Source of the DNA: JANNRW01 sp031401815
Lineage (GTDB): Bacteria > Desulfobacterota > Desulfuromonadia > Geobacterales > DSM-12255
Reading direction: 5' to 3'
Assembly: GCA_031401815.1 (NCBI GenBank)
Contig: JANNRW010000204.1
Coordinates: 1-8,724 of the forward strand
DNA: 8,724 nt
Positions 6,501-8,724 of this stretch are shown piece by piece (the first letter of the stretch is position 1; each line of letters begins with the position of its first letter). Below the pieces are notes generated by a model, which worked only from the letters and a program-made list of their open reading frames with translations, did no database searches and had not been told where the DNA came from. The position numbers and the translations under genes were made by a program.

Positions 6501-8724
6501 CACTGCTTCCAAAAGCGCAGTCCGCTACAAGTTCCAGACTGCTCCACAAACCATCCCGGTTGTTGACTACAAGAGCTTCCAGGTCGATAGAGAGCCAAAT
6601 GGAGATACCCGGATCTCCTGGGCACCTGTAGTGAGCAATCTCCAGCTCTGGTACAGACTTGAAGCATATAATGCGACCACCCTTTCACCGATCCTGATTA
6701 CAACCAGGGACTCAAATGGAAACACCATCGCCTCCGGAACAAATGTTCAGCAGAGTTCAGTGACTGTCCCGGCTTCCTATATGCATGGCGAAGTCATGTT
6801 CCGGATAATCGCGTTTGACGGCAGCGACCAGACTGTTTACAACAACGCCAGCCGTTCGGCCATGGTCAGGTTGCAGCACGACTTCAACTATGCCGCTCTT
6901 AATGATGCTGATAATGACGGTTTTGCTGCCAATATTGATGCAATTGAAAATAACGCAAATGTCTATCCTTTCCGGCCAAATGCAAACGGCACCTATACCT
7001 ATAACGATACAAGCGGACAACTCGTACTCAACTGGACAAGCAACAACTTTGCCTGCGACGGGCCGGAACTGGGCACGGAAAATCTGACCGTTACGGCTCT
7101 TACCGCCACAGAATTAACCTGGGTGGCACCTGATGATACAATGACCTGGACAAGGAGCAGCGGGGTAGTTGGTGATATTCTTGGGAGCTGGTCAGTTAAG
7201 GACACTGCTTCCGGCAATGTATATACTCTCACCTTCAATACGGATAACACAGTCACAGTTTCAGCTGTCATGATCAGCTGCGGCGGAACTGCGAACCTCC
7301 CGGCCATGGCGGTGCCACAGGCCAACATTGTGGTAGATGGCACTGTCCAGGACTGGACAGGGATTGCACCAATGCTCATCGACCCGGTTGATGTTGCCAA
7401 TTTCACCGGTCTTGATATTACGGCTGTAAGCATGGCTCAGGATAGCCAGAACATCTATTTCCGTGTTGATCGAGCAGGCAACAGTCTGCCGCCAAACGAA
7501 ATGAGCAACTTCTGGTTCTATTTGAAACCATCAACTCCGGGGCAAAAAGGTTACGCAGTAGAGTTTCATCACCCCAATCCCTCCCAGCACTATTCAAGAT
7601 TATGGGATATAAGCGCCGATCCGGATAATTACAGTACATTTGTAAGCCTTTCTCAAAATCTTACCAACGTATTCAGTGATACAGTCATAGAGTTCTCGAT
7701 TCCAAAGGGTCTCATATCAGTTGAGAACATGTTCACATTGTCATTCTTCACTCACCGCTCGATAAATCAGGTCTGGCAGACGGCCAGTGATGAGCCGGTA
7801 AATGGTGTCAATGTAACGCAGATTCAGCCCGGCTCTGCGGTGAATGGCAATTGCGGCAGCAGCAGCGGCCAGTCGTTCAGCACCCCCCCGAACAGCAATC
7901 TCTGCTCAGCCGGCAGTCCCACCTCGGTCGTTGGCAATGGCTCCTGGCAGTGGAACTGTAACGGATTCAGCGGCGGGACAAATGTCAGTTGTTCAGCCCA
8001 ATTACAGGTTGTAGTTCCGGTGGACGGCGCCTGCGGAAGCAGCAGTGGCCAGTTTTTCAGCACTGCTCCGACTAGCAATCTCTGCTCAGCCGGAAATAAC
8101 AACACAGTAACAGGCAGCGGCCCCTGGTACTGGAACTGCATCAGCCAGAACGGCGGGACGAATGCGAGTTGCTCGGCATCGCTACAGACGTCAGGCTCAA
8201 GCCAATTCGACGGAACCTACACCGGAACATGGAGCGACACCTGCCCAGCCTGCGGTGACAATTCAACCCACACAGGCACATTCACGGCAACGCTGGTAAA
8301 TGGCGTTTTTACCAATATACAAAGCGGCGACATAAAAATTGACTCAGGTACGGTCTCTTCTTCCGGCGCCATCACTGCGACCGGCGCCTCACCAATTCAG
8401 TGCAGTATCAGTGTGAGCACTCTCACCGGACAGATTACCACTTCAACAAGCGGCACCGTGATGAGCATGACGTATTCCCGTCCTGCTTCCCCGGAAGGGT
8501 GTGGAGCCGAATTTGGCGCCATAACTGCCACACGCGCCAATCCTGATGGCATAAGCGGCCGGGTTACCAACTCTTCAGCTGCCGGGGTAAGTGGCGTAAA
8601 TGTTGCGGTTTTCATGTTCGGTGGCGGAAATCTTCTCTCCTCTGGATGGACTGTGACCGATGGTAACGGAAACTACGCTGTCACAGGGCTTTCCGCAGGC
8701 AGCTACAAGGTTCAGTACACCGCA
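505..8724 (+). CDS. Giant secreted multidomain repeat protein (partial, 3' end outside window)
   Basis: The frame is open for 2740 codons with no stop and runs off the right edge. I translated it through in full. The product has a Sec signal peptide and then only extracellular-type beta modules: three A modules (residues 28-458), two long units of 851 and 843 residues (467-1317, 1318-2160), a lone B module (2161-2261), a family-9-CBM/DOMON-like domain (2272-2442), two four-cysteine repeats (2446-2562), a GTYTGTW module (2567-2677) and the start of a carboxypeptidase-regulatory-like module (2683 onward). The composition is rich in Ser, Thr, Gly, Asn and Asp, with cysteines sparse and mostly paired within modules. 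There is no internal membrane segment, protease triad or other catalytic motif that I recognise. The most likely role is a cell-surface or matrix protein, such as an adhesin or stalk with a ligand-binding head. This is inference from architecture. The anchoring signal, expected at the C terminus, is not in view. The whole-protein family was not recognised, so no gene symbol is given. Confidence 0.95.
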   Translation, partial: MKSGITLLSAFFACLIALMLPFNASAAMNNGSLSGTFKIGEHSNSLFKPDNASVRSIIGGNDIRATFDGVRTCAITSTWKEFEEGFSPNSSSSLYNNVTEHTDPPEIYACTYVVAPGGEVTLRFSDTDVMGGWHLSADGNSLVKSDIFPEQTDNGTLHTGRMMVGIKLGTAMSNASLNGSYDIADLTNILVKPDSGTVKSRIGGNNILATFDGNGICTLNTAWKEFEEGWTPNSTSTLYDMVNSYVSPGETPSCSYTVAADGAMALTVGGNYLLDAFHVSADGMKLVRSKVYSERNEANNGSLFESNLMVGVKRGGGMSNASLSGNFKIAELNNILSDSNNGPVRTVIGGSDISINFNGAGYCSLKYLWREFREEGGGSTLYDQVSSSFEPAVSRSCRYEVTPEGAATITIDNTDVITGWHLSADGNTLLKSDVTTDTWSSGNGSDSYAGMLVGTKLFTPANVSTASGTYTYSSGTINNSWNKSDFLCDGPVGPVTFVSDSEMTTPGKTAQEIMTWTRTGGVNGGVVGTWAMTAPNGVTYTIELTSQLTMSVSATITQCSVNGAPTITSFSPSSGMAGALVTINGSNFSPISSDNIVLFNGVPALVTGVKSGQLTALVPEDATTGTVSVTNVGGTAYSSTAFTVNAGTAIASLAFGGAHHRVDTNGVEYDVLDAVINSYGTTLAGTSVKVSGPNGFSYIFTDADILDYINGQIVLYKKFPASEGALLEGVYTFTMNDGKGNLSHRVDTHVTVPSDMPRVDSSTIRMQRRSDGSYRVSWAPVNDTKTWNYRLRVMRNNSAGSHVYDSNRAATTFVEIPAGILFDDNMYKLRVETGDSANYDLVTRRSDSGTIFFTPQSSDYDAGKLIMFNYANANTRTEADGATQSLTFGFGVCSSAPGSCGNATSAAAAQVASVVLTGPDNFSYTFSSSDLMPGGVDFYKEFKNAPFPPTGTYLLDLVANNTHYYTHVTLTPPVVYPSPDLTTYQAEDIGSSIRFSWSDVNYNGALYYRVQVFDTGNNLYINSSRQNQTYVDIAKTSLGTLASKMWRVEVYDSSNGNTLRNRRNGPWSTVGVLASLPVYDAGRPVLNDYMVRSTRNADGVSVAQLRINATDSNGSIIERRVDGPSGYTRYLTTPDQSSIGAYSLTETGDPLTGRYKFSVTDNTSNEVHRFNYQPAPLAIPSVDYNTFKLNLEQNGDTRISWAPVVSDVQIWYRLEAYNAGSLAPIAIPNTITAGTAMQQSSVTVPASYMQGSVMFRIVALDGSNNTTINNASRSVMVKAQPGLNYAALTDGDVDGYASNIDPDNSNPKVDAFWSSFASGTYTYTPGTLPPTLSWNITNSNFICDGPIFGNESNSVSSLTETEMTWQFGSDDPMVWTRASGTAGDITGTWNSSDPTRGNSWMLVINANGDVSIFGSIRQCGTNGSPTISNLTPTSGIAGNLVTISGTNFSPLVSDNVVRFNGVQAIVTDVQSSKLYAVVPQGATTGTISVTNSGGTVTSSGTFTVNTGTAPATLAWAGVHHRIGSDGVEFDALDAGINSYATTLAGLTLSVTYPDGSIYYFTDADINLYNNGQLAIYKRFPTPASALPVGVYTFKLVDSQGNVSHRVDTHVAVTAPLPMVDSNTIQMQRKSDGSYRASWAPVNDTRTYDYRFRILRNNATSTDVYSSTRDKVTFVDIPAGILFDESMYKLRVEVSDSPNGDLSTNRSDSAFKLFSPKQSDYNANRLFVGYADIYNRFTAPDVSPAGGTDVWLNLGTNTSSVSSVQLLNSAGALVHDFNLETDKFFADFFKHFDIPLDPGAYTIRFVAGGLTQDVYITLTAPVAYPIPDATKLQAEYLANGSIRFSWASVDYTGALYYRINVEDANGALTASSRQNRAYVDMAVATVEGKRWRVEVMDSSNFNTQRNRSISSYVPLAPVAYDATRPQINDLTIRNLNYSGGAATQLRLGATDSDGNINERRVDGPSGSRTLTTPDRYSLGSYSLTESGSPAAGLYTFTASDTASKSAVRYKFQTAPQTIPVVDYKSFQVDREPNGDTRISWAPVVSNLQLWYRLEAYNATTLSPILITTRDSNGNTIASGTNVQQSSVTVPASYMHGEVMFRIIAFDGSDQTVYNNASRSAMVRLQHDFNYAALNDADNDGFAANIDAIENNANVYPFRPNANGTYTYNDTSGQLVLNWTSNNFACDGPELGTENLTVTALTATELTWVAPDDTMTWTRSSGVVGDILGSWSVKDTASGNVYTLTFNTDNTVTVSAVMISCGGTANLPAMAVPQANIVVDGTVQDWTGIAPMLIDPVDVANFTGLDITAVSMAQDSQNIYFRVDRAGNSLPPNEMSNFWFYLKPSTPGQKGYAVEFHHPNPSQHYSRLWDISADPDNYSTFVSLSQNLTNVFSDTVIEFSIPKGLISVENMFTLSFFTHRSINQVWQTASDEPVNGVNVTQIQPGSAVNGNCGSSSGQSFSTPPNSNLCSAGSPTSVVGNGSWQWNCNGFSGGTNVSCSAQLQVVVPVDGACGSSSGQFFSTAPTSNLCSAGNNNTVTGSGPWYWNCISQNGGTNASCSASLQTSGSSQFDGTYTGTWSDTCPACGDNSTHTGTFTATLVNGVFTNIQSGDIKIDSGTVSSSGAITATGASPIQCSISVSTLTGQITTSTSGTVMSMTYSRPASPEGCGAEFGAITATRANPDGISGRVTNSSAAGVSGVNVAVFMFGGGNLLSSGWTVTDGNGNYAVTGLSAGSYKVQYTA
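586..1878 (+). repeat. Three tandem A modules (~144 residues each)
   Basis: Copies begin at 586, 1018 and 1456 (residues 28, 172, 318) and are 144, 146 and 141 residues long. Shared landmarks in order are M(S/N)N-SL-G near the start, an IGG-(N/D)I...F(D/N)G stretch, a first Cys, W(K/R)EF(E/R)E, STLYD or SLYN, a second Cys in a C-Y motif, SADG with a preceding WH or FH, KSD or RSK, and a closing M-VG-K. Each module has exactly one conserved Cys pair, implying one disulfide per module. The closing VG-K and opening MSNASL motifs abut, so the three copies join head to tail with no linker. The fold is probably a beta sandwich or barrel. I do not recognise a named family with confidence, although similar VGIK-MSNASL junctions are, from unverified memory, seen in secreted proteins of Geobacter-like bacteria. 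Confidence 0.85.
2194..2439 (+). other. IPT/TIG-like domain 1 (residues 564-645)
   Basis: The segment reads APTITSFSPSSGMAG, then VTINGSNFSP, NIVLFNGVPA, LVPEDATTGTVSVTN and an FTVN close. These are the hallmark turns of IPT/TIG immunoglobulin-like domains: P(S)SG--G--V-I-G-NF at the start, V-FNG in the middle, P--A-TG-V-V at the end. Such domains act as structural or protein-contact modules in secreted bacterial proteins and do not have catalytic activity. About 82 residues is the usual family length. Confidence 0.9.
4372..4425 (+). other. Calcium-type loop closing unit 1
   Basis: Residues from 1290 read DGDVDGYASNIDPDNSNP. The DxDxDG core followed by NIDPDN matches the spacing of calcium-binding loops of the thrombospondin-type-3 or dockerin-like class. 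It sits exactly at the junction between the last Fn3-like module of unit 1 and the B module of unit 2, where a metal-stiffened linker would make sense. Calcium binding is inferred, not shown. Confidence 0.7.
4774..5019 (+). other. IPT/TIG-like domain 2 (residues 1424-1505)
   Basis: SPTISNLTPTSGIAG, VTISGTNFSP, NVVRFNGVQA, VVPQGATTGTISVTN and the closing FTVN reproduce the same TIG landmarks as the copy at 2194-2439, with the same length of 82 residues. It follows the B module directly, as in unit 1. The two copies are clearly paralogous. Confidence 0.9.
6904..6954 (+). other. Calcium-type loop closing unit 2
   Basis: Residues from 2134 read DADNDGFAANIDAIENN. The DxDxDG-(Y/F)-A-NID core is shared with the loop at 4372. 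The second half is degenerate, since PDN is replaced by AIE. Like the first loop, it separates the last Fn3-like module from the next B module. Confidence 0.65.
6985..7287 (+). repeat. Lone third B module
   Basis: It starts NGTYTY and keeps the landmarks of the other two B modules: ACDGP (compare LCDGP and ICDGP), TELTW, M-WTR-SG, G-(W)S and a closing ISC, giving the same Cys pair at 7054 and 7279. Unlike copies 1 and 2, it is not followed by a TIG domain; the sequence switches to the family-9-CBM-like domain instead. It therefore looks like the start of a third long unit whose remainder is absent or was replaced. Confidence 0.85.
7318..7830 (+). other. Family-9 carbohydrate-binding-like / DOMON-like domain (residues 2272-2442)
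   Basis: The opening NIVVDGTVQDWTGIAPMLID is the signature start of family-9-CBM-like domains ((I/V)DG---DW-G--P), followed by a D-----V--A-D--N-YFRVD strand pair (residues about 2305-2325) and an FW-YL strand. The rest (AVEFHHPNPSQHY, IEFSIPKGLI, LSFFTHRS) fits the remaining strands of that jelly-roll/DOMON fold. Such domains bind sugars in some enzymes and haem or other ligands in others. No ligand residues can be assigned here. In this protein it would be the best candidate for a binding head. Confidence 0.7.
7840..8190 (+). repeat. Two 60-residue four-cysteine repeats
   Basis: Copies begin at 7840 and 8020, exactly 180 bases apart (residues 2446 and 2506). Both read V(N/D)G-CGSSSGQ-FST-P-SNLCSAG, then a V-G-G-W-WNC core, GGTN-SCSA and a short tail. 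The four cysteines per copy are at fixed spacing (C-GSSSG, NLCSAG, WNC, SCSA), implying two disulfides each. This type of repeat is, from memory, a recurring module in secreted proteins of Geobacter-like and related bacteria. Its function is not known to me. A stiff, protease-resistant spacer is a reasonable reading. Confidence 0.85.
8203..8535 (+). other. GTYTGTW barrel-like module with CPAC (residues 2567-2677)
   Basis: It begins QFDGTYTGTWSDTCPACGD and continues in short alternating strands (TGTFTATLVNGVF, GTVSSSGAITATG, CSISVSTLTGQI, GTVMSMTYSRP) ending near AITATRA. The pattern of a GTYTGTW start followed by G-rich strand pairs resembles small extracellular beta barrels. It has four cysteines: two in a CxxC (CPAC), one in IQCSI and one in EGCGAE. 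The CxxC may be a disulfide, metal or redox site, and nothing in the sequence decides between these. No named family is assigned. Confidence 0.55.
8551..8724 (+). other. Start of carboxypeptidase-regulatory-like (Cna-B-like) domain
   Basis: ISGRVTNSSAAGVSGVNVAVF, then TVTDGNGNYAVTGLSAGSYKVQY, gives the classic pattern of G-V------G--V-V, D-(G)NG-Y-(V/F)-GL-AG-Y-V of the carboxypeptidase-regulatory-like / Cna-B-like Ig fold (residue 2683 onward). It is cut by the window edge after about 58 residues. In surface proteins these modules usually repeat and serve as stalk elements, so more copies may follow. Confidence 0.8.

Larger units (their letters stand above)
4456..6984 (+). repeat. Long unit 2 (843 residues), diverged copy of unit 1
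   Basis: This unit (residues 1318-2160) repeats unit 1 module for module: B module (4456-4770, Cys at 4531 and 4759), TIG-like (4774-5019), alpha1 (5041-5340), beta1 (5341-5664), alpha2 (5665-5961), beta2 (5962-6270), alpha3 (6271-6546), beta3 (6547-6876), calcium-type loop (6904-6954). Several short stretches are nearly identical at protein level, for example SHRVDTHV, SSVTVPASYM, SRQN--YVD and the ERRVDGPSG motif. One 15-base string, ATCCGCTTCAGCTGG, is identical at 3481 and 6025. Silent and replacement differences are spread along the copy, so the duplication is old, not an assembly artefact. Beta3 has a small insertion (around TTRDSNGN) relative to unit 1. Confidence 0.85.

Noticed and set aside
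7824..8141. - strand frame with an internal protein repeat
   Set aside because: Its repeat is simply the antisense reading of the two four-cysteine repeats of the giant gene.
505..8724. Possibility that the repeats are an assembly artefact
   Set aside because: The two long units differ throughout at both silent and replacement positions and differ in length (2553 and 2529 bases), so they are genuine paralogous blocks.

Overview
The window is almost entirely one giant, incomplete gene. A single + strand reading frame opens at ATG 505 and runs without a stop to the last base (8724), giving at least 2740 codons of a secreted, multidomain, beta-rich protein. No rRNA, tRNA, CRISPR array or second large gene was seen. 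The GC content is balanced and a Sec signal peptide is present. The extracellular modules are TIG-like, Fn3-like, family-9 carbohydrate-binding-like, four-cysteine repeats and a carboxypeptidase-regulatory-like fold. Together they suggest a Gram-negative environmental bacterium, most plausibly a Geobacter-like Desulfuromonadota. That placement is an inference from style, not from a marker gene.

Left flank (1-504): non-coding. Bases 54-135 hold three copies of a 23-bp motif (GTGGGGGAATG-TCTTGAAAA-T), resembling the multiple transposase-binding repeats at the ends of IS21-family elements. Bases 191-249 hold a compact double-hairpin palindrome of the REP/MITE type with its own terminal inverted repeat. 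An A+T-rich leader follows. It contains a 12-codon mini-ORF with a strong Shine-Dalgarno (334-372) and then the GGAGG site that serves the giant gene.

Giant gene (505-8724), from N to C terminus: signal peptide (residues 1-26); three tandem ~144-residue A modules with paired cysteines (28-458); a long unit of 851 residues (467-1317) followed by a diverged copy of 843 residues (1318-2160); and the first module only of a third copy (about 2161-2261). Each long unit has the same internal order: a B module (GTYTY start, one conserved Cys pair), a TIG-like module, three alpha-beta pairs (alpha an Ig-like sandwich, beta an Fn3-like SWAPV...YRL module), and a DxDxDG calcium-type loop. TIG modules are at 564-645 and 1424-1505. 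The C-terminal part visible here has a family-9-CBM/DOMON-like domain (2272-2442), two 60-residue four-cysteine repeats (2446-2562), a GTYTGTW barrel-like module with CPAC (2567-2677) and the start of a carboxypeptidase-regulatory-like module (from 2683). The C terminus and the surface-anchoring mechanism lie outside the window.

The modules look like a long, disulfide- and calcium-stiffened extracellular stalk carrying a putative sugar- or ligand-binding head. An adhesin or matrix role is the natural inference, but no catalytic residue or ligand specificity can be read from the sequence. The most notable feature is the nested repeat hierarchy: duplication of an 850-residue unit that is itself built from three module pairs.
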